Assembly: GCA_963618065.1 (NCBI GenBank)
Contig: CAVERH010000010.1
Span: 1-64,000 of the forward strand
DNA length: 64,000 nucleotides
From: Suilimivivens sp963618065
GTDB taxonomy: Bacteria; Bacillota; Clostridia; Lachnospirales; Lachnospiraceae
Direction of reading: 5' to 3'
The notes under the pieces are model-generated. The model was given only the letters and a program-made list of their open reading frames with translations. It made no database searches and was not told the DNA's origin. Below are positions 17,899-27,489 of the stretch, one piece after another. Made by a program: the position numbers and the translations under genes. Numbering within the stretch: the first letter of the stretch is position 1; the number at the start of each line of letters is the position of its first letter.

Positions 17899-18948
17899 TC
17901 ATAAATCCTGTTTTTGTAAAGCATCCGTAAAGAAACAGGCATCCCCGAAAGAGAAAAAACGATATCTTTCGCGTACTGCTTCTTCATAAGCGGCAAGAAC
18001 ATGTTCCCGTCCTGCCAATGCACTTACCAGCATCACCAGTGTTGACTCCGGCAGATGGAAATTCGTAATCAGGCAGTCTAAAGCCTTAAACCGGTATCCC
18101 GGATAAATAAAGATCTCCGTATTGCCACAGCATTCCTCCAGCCTTCCGTTTTCATCTGCGGCGCTTTCAATCGTCCGGCAGCTTGTTGTTCCAACACAGA
18201 TCACACGTCCGCCGTTTTCCTTCGTCTGATTGATGAGATCTGCGGCCTCCTGTGTTACCTGATAATATTCTGAATGCATATGATGCTCTAACACATCATC
18301 CACCTTTACCGGGCGGAAGGTTCCAAGGCCCACATGAAGCGTCACATACGCAAGCTTCACGCCCTTCTGCTCAATCTGCTGCAGCAGTTCCTTCGTAAAA
18401 TGAAGTCCTGCGGTCGGCGCTGCGGCAGATCCGTCAAACTTCGCATACACGGTCTGGTAACGGTTCTTGTCCTTTAGCTTATGGGTAATGTAAGGAGGAA
18501 GCGGCATCTCGCCCAACGAATCCAGAACCTCTTCCCAGATTCCTTCATAATAAAATTTCACAAGGCGGTTGCCCTCTTCAACGACATCCAGTACCTCTGC
18601 CCTCAGTCTTCCATCGCCAAAGACCACCCTGGCACCGGGACGCATCTTCTTACCCGGCTTCACAAGGGTTTCCCACACATCGCCTTCTCTCCGTTTCAAT
18701 AAAAGAATCTCTACCGAAGCTCCGGTATCTTCCTTGGTTCCCATGAGACGTGCCGGTAATACTTTCGTATTGTTTAATACAAGGCAGTCTCCCGGTTTCA
18801 GATGATCAATAATATTCCGGAAAATTTCATGCTTCCATTCCCCGGTTTGCTTATCAACCATCAGCAATCGTGAGGAGGAGCGATCCTCCAGCGGATCCTG
18901 GGCAATCAGCTCCTCCGGTAACTCAAAATTAAAATCCGATGTCTTCAT
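17899..18948 (-). CDS. queA: S-adenosylmethionine:tRNA ribosyltransferase-isomerase QueA
   Basis: A 349-residue enzyme that adds the cyclopentane-diol ring in queuosine synthesis at tRNA position 34. It begins MKTSDFNFELPEELIAQDP and contains GDCLVLNNTKVLPARL, AAPTAGLHFT and the C-terminal NFHLPESTLVMLVSA, all diagnostic. Its ATG shares a base with the stop of the aminopeptidase gene (TAATG), with GGGAG 10 nt upstream inside that gene. No tgt or queG is adjacent. Confidence 0.97.
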   Translation of the reverse strand: MKTSDFNFELPEELIAQDPLEDRSSSRLLMVDKQTGEWKHEIFRNIIDHLKPGDCLVLNNTKVLPARLMGTKEDTGASVEILLLKRREGDVWETLVKPGKKMRPGARVVFGDGRLRAEVLDVVEEGNRLVKFYYEGIWEEVLDSLGEMPLPPYITHKLKDKNRYQTVYAKFDGSAAAPTAGLHFTKELLQQIEQKGVKLAYVTLHVGLGTFRPVKVDDVLEHHMHSEYYQVTQEAADLINQTKENGGRVICVGTTSCRTIESAADENGRLEECCGNTEIFIYPGYRFKALDCLITNFHLPESTLVMLVSALAGREHVLAAYEEAVRERYRFFSFGDACFFTDALQKQDL

Positions 18949-20366
18949 TAGATGGTTGCTCCCTTTAAGAATGCCACATAACCACGCTTTGCCTCATACA
19001 CATCGGCCTTGCTCACAGCTTCCCAGGGCGCATGCATATTTAATACCGCCACACCGCTGTCGATAACATTCATGCCATATAAAGCAAGAATATAGGCAAT
19101 CGTACCGCCGCCTCCAAGATCTACACGGCCAAGCTCTGCGGTCTGAAAATGAATCTTTTCCTTTTCAAAGATGCTGCGGATATGTGCCAGATATTCTGCG
19201 TTAGCATCGTTGGAGCCGGACTTTCCTCTGGCTCCGGTAAATTTATTAAATACCATACCGCCGCCAAGATAAGCCACATTTTTCTTATCAAAGCTTGCTG
19301 CATAGGTCGGATCAAATGCACTGCTGACATCCGAAGAAAGCATGCAGGAGGACGCTAAACATCTGCGTACATTCAGTTCGGAATACTCACCTAAGAGGTT
19401 CAGTACCTCAGCCACCATATTTTCAAAGAAATGGGACTGCATACCGGTTGCACCGACGCTTCCGATTTCTTCTTTATCTACCAACAGACAGCAGGCGGTT
19501 CTTTCCACACTCTTCATTTCAAGCATTGCCTTTAAGGAAGTGAATGCACAGACTCTGTCATCCTGTCCGTAGCTTAAAATCATGCTGCGGTCAAATCCTG
19601 CTTCTCTTGCTTTTCCGGCAGGAACCACTTCAAGCTCTGCGGAAATGAAGTCCTCCTCGTCCATGTCATAGTTCTCTTTAAGGATATTGAGAATGCCCTT
19701 CTTTACGGCATCCTTGCCTGCCGATTCGCCCTTCTTCTCCTTCTCTTCCTTGGAGAACGCAAGCGGCTTATTGCCAACGATAATATCCAGTGCTTCTCCT
19801 TCGATCACCTTAGCCGCTTTCTTTTCCAGCTGTTCCTGTGCCAGATGAATGAGCAGGTCCGAGATAAAGAATACCGGATCATCTTCATTTTCACCGATAT
19901 TCAGTTCAATCGTCGTTCCGTCCTTCTTCACAACCACCCCATGAATGGCAAGTGGAATCGTTACCCACTGATACTTCTTCACGCCGCCATAATAATGGGT
20001 GTCAAGATAAGCAAAACCACCATCTTCATATAACGGATTCTGTTTAATATCCAGACGAGGAGAATCAATGTGTGCACCGAGAATGTTCATTCCCTCCTCT
20101 ATCTTCTTCTCACCGATATGGAATAATGCAACGGACTTGTTCATCCATACGGAATAAACCCTGTCACCTTTTTTGAGCCTGCCGCCCTTTTTGATGACAT
20201 CCTGCAATTCCCTGTATCCGGCTTCTTCTGCCATATTTACAATATAGTCCACGCACTCCCTTTCCGTTTTGCATTCGGAAAGGAATTCGCGATATTCTTC
20301 ATTCAATGCTTCCAGTTCTTTTAACTGCTTTGTACTATAGGTTTCCCAGACATTTTTCTGTTCCAT
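18948..20366 (-). CDS. M18-family zinc aminopeptidase
   Basis: A 472-residue cytoplasmic metallopeptidase removing N-terminal residues from peptides. Zinc-site segments are visible: GAHIDSPRLD, DKEEIGSVGATG, SSDVSSAFDP and a late LNMHAPWE. The length agrees with the clostridial M18 group. It lies 47 nt after pheT, has a good GGAGG ribosome site, and is coupled to queA, so it may be read from the pheST transcript. Confidence 0.93.
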   Translation of the reverse strand: MEQKNVWETYSTKQLKELEALNEEYREFLSECKTERECVDYIVNMAEEAGYRELQDVIKKGGRLKKGDRVYSVWMNKSVALFHIGEKKIEEGMNILGAHIDSPRLDIKQNPLYEDGGFAYLDTHYYGGVKKYQWVTIPLAIHGVVVKKDGTTIELNIGENEDDPVFFISDLLIHLAQEQLEKKAAKVIEGEALDIIVGNKPLAFSKEEKEKKGESAGKDAVKKGILNILKENYDMDEEDFISAELEVVPAGKAREAGFDRSMILSYGQDDRVCAFTSLKAMLEMKSVERTACCLLVDKEEIGSVGATGMQSHFFENMVAEVLNLLGEYSELNVRRCLASSCMLSSDVSSAFDPTYAASFDKKNVAYLGGGMVFNKFTGARGKSGSNDANAEYLAHIRSIFEKEKIHFQTAELGRVDLGGGGTIAYILALYGMNVIDSGVAVLNMHAPWEAVSKADVYEAKRGYVAFLKGATI

Positions 20367-20413
20367 GATCTACCTCCGGTTTCTTAGTATTAATATTGCC
20401 CAAATAGGAACGG

Positions 20414-22858
20414 TTATGCTCTTAAATCAATATCCAGATCATTCTTCAGGGTTCTGCAGATCTTGTCTACGAACTTCTGGATAGCTTCTGCATCAAAGGC
20501 CTCTTCCTTCGGTGCAAAGGTAATGGTATAAGCCATACTCTTCTTGCCCTCCGGAATCTGTCCGCCTTCGTATACGTCAAACAGCTTGATCTCTTTGATA
20601 TATTTATTGGCTCTGCGGATGCACTCCTCTACCTGTCCGTAAGTAATATCCTTATTCATGACAAGCGCAAGGTCACGCTTTTCCTCGGAGAAACGGTTCA
20701 GAGACTCAAATACTCTCTTCTTGCCATACCATGCAGACAGCTTATCCAGATCCATTTCCAGAATAAAGGCGCCGGTACGCATATTCAGTTCATCCTGAAT
20801 ATCATAAGCAAGCTTTCCGAAGTAACCGATCCTTTCTCCTTCGCACAGCACATCTACGGTCTGATAAGGATGCAGGAACGGCTTCTCGGAGGATGCATAG
20901 GTAAAGGCTACATCCAGACTTTCTGCAATGGTATTTGCAATGCCCTTCATGGTATAGAAGCTTTCCTGTGTTCCGAAAATACCGATGCACAGGGTATCCT
21001 TTTCCTCCGGATACTCGGTCAACGGCAGCGACTTCGGAATGAACTTCTTTGCTACTTCAAACAATCTGCCGGAGAGCATACCGTTCTTCTCATTTCTGGC
21101 AATGGCATTTACCATGGAAGGAGCCAGTGTTGTTCTCATTAAGGACAGATCCTGGTTAATCGGATTTAACAGCCTGATCGCATTGCGTTCTTCTGCATCC
21201 TCGGGGAACTTCATCAGATCCAGATCCGCCGGGGAGAAGAAGGAATAATGCATACATTCGTTGATGCCGATGGCACATAAGGTTCTCTTTAAGGCAAGTT
21301 CACCCTTCTGCTTCTTATTTAAACCGCCCATGGTCACCTGTGCGGTCGGAAGAAAAGTCGGAACGATATGATCGTATCCGTACATACGGATTACTTCCTC
21401 TGCCACATCCGGATAACGCTCTACGTCGTTCTCTCCGTTCGGAAGCATATCTTCACGATAAGCCGGTACATGGATCGTCAACTGGTCTCCGTCTACGGAA
21501 GGTGCAAAGTCAAGATTCTTCATAATGCGGACAATGTCTTCTTCCGGTACGGTGATGCCAAGCACGCCGTTTACCTTGGAGATGCTGACCTTCATTTCGG
21601 TCGGCTCAATGGAGTTGCCGGTGTTGATATCTACATGTGTGGAAGAAACCTTACCACACTGCAATTCTTCGATCAGATGTAACGCTCTCTTCATACCAAG
21701 AACGGTTGAATACTCGTCCACACCCTTTTCATAACGGGCACTGGCATCGGTACTCTTTCCAAGACTTCTTGCGGTCTTTCTGACACTGTCTCTTGCGAAC
21801 TTTGCAGACTCAAAAATGACGCTCTCTGTGGCATCACGGATTTCGGAATTCAGTCCACCCATGACACCTGCAAGTGCAACCGGCTTAACGCCATCGCAGA
21901 TCACCAGATTGTCGGTAGTCATTTCATATTCCTGTTCATCTAAGGTAATGATCTTCTCTGCATCCTTTGCTCTTCTGACGCAGATCTCGTTTCCTTCCAG
22001 GAAGGAGCCGTCAAATGCATGCATCGGCTGTCCGATTTCCTTTAATACATAGTTCGTGATATCGACGATATTGGAAATGGAGGACATGCCAACCAGAGCC
22101 AGACGTCTCTTCATCCACAGCGGAGACTCACCGATCTTTACATCATATACATAATGGGCGCTGTAACGGGGGCATAGCTCCTGTGCTTCTACCGTTACCT
22201 TGAAGCCATCCTTTTTCACCTCGGTTTCGGTATAATCGGTTGCCGGCATATTAAGCGGCTTGCCAAGCATTGCAGCCACTTCTCTGGCCATACCGAGAAT
22301 GCTCTGGCAGTCCGGGCGGTTTGCGGTAAGTGCAATATCAAAAATCCAGTCATCCAGTCCGGTGATCTTCTTTACATCATCCCCCGGATTTACATTCTCG
22401 GGAAGTACCAGTAACCCGTTGTATTCAGAGCCCGGATACAGATCCTCGGTAAGTCCCAGCTCAACACCGGAGCAAAGCATTCCGTTCGATTCATAGCCAC
22501 GGAGCTTGCCGTTCTTAATGGTCATCACACCTTCTACCGTCTTATGATCCTTTGCGGTTGCATAAACGGTTGCGCCGGGAAGGGCTAACGGGAACTTCCC
22601 GCCTGCACAGACATTGTCAGCACCACAGCATACCTGCATCGTGCCATGTGCACCTGCGTTGACCTGACACACATGAAGATGGGTATCCGGAATCGGCTCA
22701 CAGGATTCTACGAGTCCAACGACAATATTGCTGATATCCTTACCCAGCTCATACTTTTCTTCTACTTCAAAACCGGCATCAAACAGCTTCTTCTCTAATT
22801 CGTCCGGTGTTACATCCACATCTACAAATTCTTTTAACCAGCTTAATGGTAATATCAT
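20414..22858 (-). CDS. pheT: Phenylalanyl-tRNA synthetase beta subunit
   Basis: An 814-residue subunit of the alpha2-beta2 enzyme. The N-terminal tRNA-binding (EMAP-like) domain covers about residues 40-150, followed by B3/B4 editing, B5 and catalytic-like domains, and an anticodon-binding ferredoxin fold at the C-terminus (FSEEKRDLALVMNKDITYG). The length is normal. It follows pheS by 17 nt and shares its T-box control. Confidence 0.97.
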   Translation of the reverse strand: MILPLSWLKEFVDVDVTPDELEKKLFDAGFEVEEKYELGKDISNIVVGLVESCEPIPDTHLHVCQVNAGAHGTMQVCCGADNVCAGGKFPLALPGATVYATAKDHKTVEGVMTIKNGKLRGYESNGMLCSGVELGLTEDLYPGSEYNGLLVLPENVNPGDDVKKITGLDDWIFDIALTANRPDCQSILGMAREVAAMLGKPLNMPATDYTETEVKKDGFKVTVEAQELCPRYSAHYVYDVKIGESPLWMKRRLALVGMSSISNIVDITNYVLKEIGQPMHAFDGSFLEGNEICVRRAKDAEKIITLDEQEYEMTTDNLVICDGVKPVALAGVMGGLNSEIRDATESVIFESAKFARDSVRKTARSLGKSTDASARYEKGVDEYSTVLGMKRALHLIEELQCGKVSSTHVDINTGNSIEPTEMKVSISKVNGVLGITVPEEDIVRIMKNLDFAPSVDGDQLTIHVPAYREDMLPNGENDVERYPDVAEEVIRMYGYDHIVPTFLPTAQVTMGGLNKKQKGELALKRTLCAIGINECMHYSFFSPADLDLMKFPEDAEERNAIRLLNPINQDLSLMRTTLAPSMVNAIARNEKNGMLSGRLFEVAKKFIPKSLPLTEYPEEKDTLCIGIFGTQESFYTMKGIANTIAESLDVAFTYASSEKPFLHPYQTVDVLCEGERIGYFGKLAYDIQDELNMRTGAFILEMDLDKLSAWYGKKRVFESLNRFSEEKRDLALVMNKDITYGQVEECIRRANKYIKEIKLFDVYEGGQIPEGKKSMAYTITFAPKEEAFDAEAIQKFVDKICRTLKNDLDIDLRA

Positions 22859-22875
22859 AATCTGTTTCCTCCTGA

Positions 22876-23919
22876 CTATTTCTCGTTGATCTGCTCTAAT
22901 ACACGTAAATCGGAATTGAACAGCAGCTTAATGTTGTTGATACCGTATTTGAGCATGGCAATGCGCTCCAGTCCCATACCAAAGGCAAAGCCGCTGTACT
23001 GCTCGGAATCAATGCCGCAGTTTTCCAGCACGCGCTTATTTACGACACCGGCACCTAAAATTTCAATCCAGCCGGTTCCCTTACAAAGGCTGCAGCCCTT
23101 ACCGCCGCATTCAAAGCAGCTTACATCTACTTCTACGGACGGCTCTGTGAACGGGAAATAGGAAGGGCGAAGTCTTGTGGTTACGCCCTCACCGAAAATC
23201 TTCTGTACAAATACATCGAGCATACCCTTTAAGTCCCCGAGGGTAATTCCCTTATCTACAACAAGTCCCTCCATCTGGGAGAACATCGGAGAATGGGTGG
23301 CATCATCATCGGAACGGAATACCTTTCCGGGAGATAAAATCTTAATCGGCGGCTGCTTCTTTTCCATAACATGAATCTGTCCTGCGGAGGTCTGGGTACG
23401 AAGCAGGAATTCCGGAGAAAGATAAAACGTATCCTGCATATCTCTTGCAGGATGATCCTGCGGAGTATTCAATGCCGTAAAGTTATAATAATCGGTTTCG
23501 ATTTCGCTTCCTTCATAAATTTCAAAGCCCATTCCGGCAAAAATATCAATCAGCTGGTTACGAACAAGGGTAACCGGATGAAGATTTCCGATTTTCGCAG
23601 GTTCAGCCGGGATCGTAAGGTCGATCCTTTCTCTTTCATATTTATGCTGAAGCTCTAACCTCTTCATCTTTTCTTCCATGTCGGCGAACTTGTCAAAAGC
23701 CCATGTCTTTAATTCATTGACAGACTTACCGTAACCGGCACGCTCTTCCGGAGAAAGCTTTCCCATGTCCTTCATGAGCTCACTGATCTTACTCTTCTTG
23801 CCTTCCAGATAAGCATTCTTGAAATCATACAATTCCTTGGAGTTCTTTAATTCCTTCAATTCCCCTTCGATCTTCTCTTTCAGGGATGAAAGCTTGTCTG
23901 ATAATACCTGATCCTGCAT
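22876..23919 (-). CDS. pheS: Phenylalanyl-tRNA synthetase alpha subunit
   Basis: A 347-residue class II synthetase subunit holding the active site. An N-terminal coiled coil (1-90) binds tRNA; motif 2 is near FRSDDDATHSPMFSQMEG and motif 3 is GFAFGMGLERIAML. A CxxC pair (CFECGGKGCSLCKG, about 275-290) is common in Firmicutes PheS. Ribosome site GAGAGG precedes the ATG. It heads pheST behind a T-box. Confidence 0.97.
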   Translation of the reverse strand: MQDQVLSDKLSSLKEKIEGELKELKNSKELYDFKNAYLEGKKSKISELMKDMGKLSPEERAGYGKSVNELKTWAFDKFADMEEKMKRLELQHKYERERIDLTIPAEPAKIGNLHPVTLVRNQLIDIFAGMGFEIYEGSEIETDYYNFTALNTPQDHPARDMQDTFYLSPEFLLRTQTSAGQIHVMEKKQPPIKILSPGKVFRSDDDATHSPMFSQMEGLVVDKGITLGDLKGMLDVFVQKIFGEGVTTRLRPSYFPFTEPSVEVDVSCFECGGKGCSLCKGTGWIEILGAGVVNKRVLENCGIDSEQYSGFAFGMGLERIAMLKYGINNIKLLFNSDLRVLEQINEK

Positions 23920-23974
23920 ACGTTTTACCTCTCTTTTTAAATTTTACTATTTTGCTTTCACTAAGTGCTCTACA

Positions 23975-24240
23975 CAAAAATAAAATCCCCTGTATTCTTC
24001 TGAATACAAGGGACGAATTTATCCGCGGTACCACCCATGTTCCTGCCCATATCTTATGGACAGACACCTCTGAACACTTAACGCGTGCAACGTTCTGATC
24101 TACTACACAACGGATTCCATCAGAAAGCTCCGGTGGGAATTTCACTTCATGTCAGAACCTGAAGAAGCTCACAGCCGACGACTTCTTCTCTCTGCAGGTA
24201 AACATGTCACTACTATACACCTTCACAGCATTTCCTGTAT
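23975..24240 (-). promoter_or_regulatory. Phe-specific T-box riboswitch with terminator, upstream of pheST
   Basis: On the minus strand the leader contains the conserved T-box TGGGTGGTACCGCGG (24037-24023). It is followed by a terminator: CCCTTGTATTC / GAATACAGGGG (24012-23987, one G-U pair) and an ATTTTATTTTT tract. About 100 nt upstream, GTGAAATTCCCACC offers a TTC phenylalanine specifier at 24139-24137. Uncharged tRNA-Phe would stabilise the antiterminator and switch on pheST. The T-box and terminator are plain; the exact specifier register is inferred. Confidence 0.92.
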
Positions 24241-24246
24241 TACTCA

Positions 24247-24275
24247 TTCATAACACTTCAAATCTGCATTCACAA
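24247..24275 (-). promoter_or_regulatory. Candidate promoter of the pheST T-box transcript
   Basis: TTGTGA (24275-24270), 17-nt spacer, TATGAA (24252-24247) on the minus strand, which would start transcription at the beginning of the T-box stem I region. It lies in the gap after the YihY gene. Confidence 0.5.
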
Positions 24276-24320
24276 AACACCGTTTCATAAATATCCTTTG
24301 CTCATGCGGACACTATTATT

Positions 24321-25142
24321 CTAGTCAATCTCTAATTCCTTGTCAATAAGTATTTTGTTGATGTAAGCCCCTACAAGAACCAGATTCATACACACATACA
24401 GCCAGATCAGCAAAATCACGATTGTGGTAAGGCTTCCGTACATACTGAATCCGTTAAAATATGTCACATAAATGGAGAAGCCGAAGGTTACCGCCGTCCA
24501 TCCTAAGGATGCCATTACTGCTCCTGGGAACTGATTGCCGAGTTTTCCGCGCGGTCTGGGCAGATACGCATAAAGGCAGGCAAGCACCAGCGTAATAATC
24601 AGGAAGAAAAAAAGATGTCTTCCGCTGTTAAACGCCGTCATAAAGTTCACAATACCCGGAATTCTGCGATCCAACAGATTCATAATCGACTCACCGAACA
24701 CCATAATGAGCAGTGTCAGAATAATCACCAGCAAAATCAGTACCATATAAAAGCTGGTTACAATCCGGAGAACGAAGTAATTCCGCTTTTCTTCCACACC
24801 ATTGATGACATTCAGCCCACGCAGCAGCGCCAGAAGTCCCTGTCCTGCCGACCACAGGATTGCAACAATGGAAAAGGAAATGAGTCCCACCGACTGTTGA
24901 TACACATCATTAATAATTGAAATGGCCAGCGGTTCCACCGAGGACGGCACTATTTCAATCACTGCCCTCATAAAATCTGCTCTCGTAAGCGGCACGAACG
25001 GAATGATTGCGCACAGCAGCATCAACGACGGAATCAGGGAAATAAAAAGGAAAAAGGCAGAGCTTGCCGCATAAGCTGCCACATTCTTCTTAGACAGTTC
25101 CATGCTTAACGATATGATTCGTGTCATTTTCTTCTTTCTCAT
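24321..25142 (-). CDS. YihY/UPF0761 (BrkB-like) membrane protein
   Basis: A 273-residue protein with six predicted membrane helices and the family features AAYAASSAFFLFISLIPSLM near the N-terminus and LLIWLYVCMNLVLVGAYIN near the end. Once called ribonuclease BN by mistake, the family's role is unsettled. The reading frame extends upstream into the SpoIID gene, but I chose ATG 25142 because GGAGGAG lies before it and the length then fits the family. About 115 bp without a gene separate it from the SpoIID gene. Confidence 0.87.
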   Translation of the reverse strand: MRKKKMTRIISLSMELSKKNVAAYAASSAFFLFISLIPSLMLLCAIIPFVPLTRADFMRAVIEIVPSSVEPLAISIINDVYQQSVGLISFSIVAILWSAGQGLLALLRGLNVINGVEEKRNYFVLRIVTSFYMVLILLVIILTLLIMVFGESIMNLLDRRIPGIVNFMTAFNSGRHLFFFLIITLVLACLYAYLPRPRGKLGNQFPGAVMASLGWTAVTFGFSIYVTYFNGFSMYGSLTTIVILLIWLYVCMNLVLVGAYINKILIDKELEID

Positions 25143-25257
25143 AAGCGGTGCATCTCCTCCGGCATTTTCCCAACTCATATTCTGTAACAGTTCAGCCAGT
25201 ATGTGACTGACTGCCGTGTACCGTATCATTTTCCACATGTCCGCAATTTTATCATAT

Positions 25258-27423
25258 TCAGTATTTTTTCGCAAGCCGGCAGTTCCAGTAGAACATGGCA
25301 AGAATCTCCTCATAGGTCTTACCGGACTGCGCCATAGCCTTTGCCGCATTCTGTGACATGCCGACACCATGCCCGAATCCGCCACCCGAAAGTACAAATC
25401 CTGTGATGCTTTTTTTCCCTTTTTGCAGATCCATCACAAAATAAGCACTTGGCAATATGGTGGAAAGTGCATAAGCCGATTCATCCTGCCGGATCACCTC
25501 GCCTCCCTGATTCAGGACATAACGGATCTCGTATTCCCCCTCTACCGGAATTTCTCCCTGATCGGTTGTAATCACCAATATTCCCGCACTTCCTCCTTCT
25601 GAGCGCACGGTAATCTCCATGTCCTTCACTATCTTAAAATCGATAAAAGAAATTCCACGTTCCTGCAGCTTCTTTTTCAAAAGATCAACGTTGAACTCCT
25701 TCACAGTATACCTCCAACGGTACCATGGTTCTTCCTTCTCATAGTCTTCCTCGTGAACGGTGGTGAGGTATTCACGAAGTGCTTCTTCCTGTGTAAGATC
25801 GCTCAGATTATTATCTGTATCTTCAATGTTCTTTTGATCTAAGTTGTTCTGCGAATTATTATTTTCCTTTTGCGCAATATGTACACTTTTCAAATAGGGA
25901 GCCGCGCTCTCCCCCTCCTTTTTCCAGATACGGTCATCGCTCCCGTAACCGCAGGATGTGGAATAATAATATGCGGTGATCGGCTCTCCATCCTGCAGCA
26001 GCAGTTGCCCTTCGGTCTGGCGCACGGCATCGGTCGAGCTCTTCTTTTCCATAATATTGTTATAGACCTGATAATTTACACTGTCGTCCACATGCGCCCC
26101 CAGTTCCGGAAGTCCCGCATGCTCCAGATAACCATAGGAATAGGTTCGTGCACATACTGCCTGGGCTTTCAGGCTTTCTGCAGGATAAGTGGATGGCATT
26201 TCACTTGGCACAACAGCATACAGATATTCCTCCAACAGCAGCTCATTAATCAATAAAAGCCCATCCTCCGTCTTATGAATCTCAAAATTTCCGCGATAAG
26301 ACGGCACCCCCTGGCTCCTGTGCACGGACAGAAGATCGATCTTTCCGGAATTGGTCGAATTCACAACCTTTAACGTGCCTTCTTTCAGATAGTCTGTGTC
26401 CTTTGACAGGACAAGCTTCTTTCCTGCCGGAAGTGGTTCTTCCTTCCCTTCTCCATTTTCAAGATAAGACAGTGTCAGCTCCTCCGAAGACTGCAGAATA
26501 ATTTCCTTATGATACAGTCCCCGGTAATCACTCTGCTGAACAGCCACACGGATATACTCCATCCGGTCCTTTGGAAGAATCAGGAATGCACAGATCCTTC
26601 CATCCTTTATAAGATAATCCGTAAACGCATAACCAATGGGAATTTCATCCGTGTTACTGCTTCGTACCTCTTCCTTCTGGTAATAGCCTTCGCATACTTC
26701 CCCAAAGGGAATCGTTCCCTGCTCCTCTAACGTAACTGCCTGTTCTGTCACCTGCAAGGTTTTTCCGCTGATGATTTCTCCATCCTCTTCATAAGAAACC
26801 AGCTCCTCTCCCCTAAGGCCAAGTGTCACGATCTGTTCGGATCCCTGCTTCTGTGCACAGGGATGGTGCAGCTCGCAGCCCCGGTAAAAGAACCGGATTC
26901 CGCTCTCATCGCCTTCCTCCAGATAAGCTTCCGGGAACACCACCGGATCGGTCAGCTTTTCCCGGATGGCCAGCAACGTGTTTTCGATCCGATAGGCAAC
27001 GACATTTGTATAACTAATCTGCTCAAATTCCTCGGAAACACAGGAATACACCTCGCCATCCACGGCAAGAACCTGCCCCTTTGTAAGCTCCGGTTTATGT
27101 ACAAAATCCTTTCCTCCAATGATTCCGATGGTTTCTTTACAGATCTGCCGGTCCAGCTCATGATCTGTAAGAAACCGGTCGAATGCCTCATACCAGTCTT
27201 TTTCTTTCGCATACTCCCCGATTTCCTGCCGAACCTCCTCCGAATCGGTTTTCAAAAGCTCTGCACTCTTGTCTGTCAGGATCTGCATCTCTCCTGTAAA
27301 AACCATTTCTCCGACATATTCCGGCTTCGGGCGGTCTTTATAAAAGAGCAATAAAAAAGCAAGCAATGCTGCCAGCACTAAAATAATAATCAGCTTCCAT
27401 CGGATCTGCATACGACGATTCAT
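25258..27423 (-). CDS. SpoIID/LytB-domain membrane-anchored protein
   Basis: A 721-residue protein with an N-terminal membrane anchor (about residues 8-28) and a large extracytoplasmic part. The SpoIID/LytB domain is in the C-terminal half: LLINELLLEEYLYAVVPSEMP, LKAQAVCARTYSY and the terminal GGGFGHGVGMSQNAAKAMA. SpoIID is a glycan-degrading transglycosylase in sporangia; LytB-type relatives modify amidase activity. This one is twice the length of SpoIID, with a unique first 380 residues, so a vegetative cell-wall role is possible. I chose ATG 27423 for its AGGGGAG site over the upstream candidate. Confidence 0.85.
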   Translation of the reverse strand: MNRRMQIRWKLIIILVLAALLAFLLLFYKDRPKPEYVGEMVFTGEMQILTDKSAELLKTDSEEVRQEIGEYAKEKDWYEAFDRFLTDHELDRQICKETIGIIGGKDFVHKPELTKGQVLAVDGEVYSCVSEEFEQISYTNVVAYRIENTLLAIREKLTDPVVFPEAYLEEGDESGIRFFYRGCELHHPCAQKQGSEQIVTLGLRGEELVSYEEDGEIISGKTLQVTEQAVTLEEQGTIPFGEVCEGYYQKEEVRSSNTDEIPIGYAFTDYLIKDGRICAFLILPKDRMEYIRVAVQQSDYRGLYHKEIILQSSEELTLSYLENGEGKEEPLPAGKKLVLSKDTDYLKEGTLKVVNSTNSGKIDLLSVHRSQGVPSYRGNFEIHKTEDGLLLINELLLEEYLYAVVPSEMPSTYPAESLKAQAVCARTYSYGYLEHAGLPELGAHVDDSVNYQVYNNIMEKKSSTDAVRQTEGQLLLQDGEPITAYYYSTSCGYGSDDRIWKKEGESAAPYLKSVHIAQKENNNSQNNLDQKNIEDTDNNLSDLTQEEALREYLTTVHEEDYEKEEPWYRWRYTVKEFNVDLLKKKLQERGISFIDFKIVKDMEITVRSEGGSAGILVITTDQGEIPVEGEYEIRYVLNQGGEVIRQDESAYALSTILPSAYFVMDLQKGKKSITGFVLSGGGFGHGVGMSQNAAKAMAQSGKTYEEILAMFYWNCRLAKKY

Positions 27424-27454
27424 TCTTCTCTCCCCTTGAAAATATAGAGTTCTT

Positions 27455-27487
27455 TTTAGAGGAAATTCCAGCAAAATTTCCTCTAAA
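27455..27487 (-). other. 13-bp perfect hairpin in the spoIID-like leader
   Basis: TTTAGAGGAAATT / AATTTCCTCTAAA with a 7-nt loop. It lies between the terminator at 27491-27522 and the gene start. There is no T tract on the minus strand, so it is more likely a leader structure or binding site than a terminator. Confidence 0.5.
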
Positions 27488-27489
27488 GC

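Noticed and set aside
25143..25397. N-terminal 85 residues of the long YihY reading frame
   Set aside because: They overlap the SpoIID gene in another frame and look like its shadow; a strong ribosome site supports the ATG at 25142.
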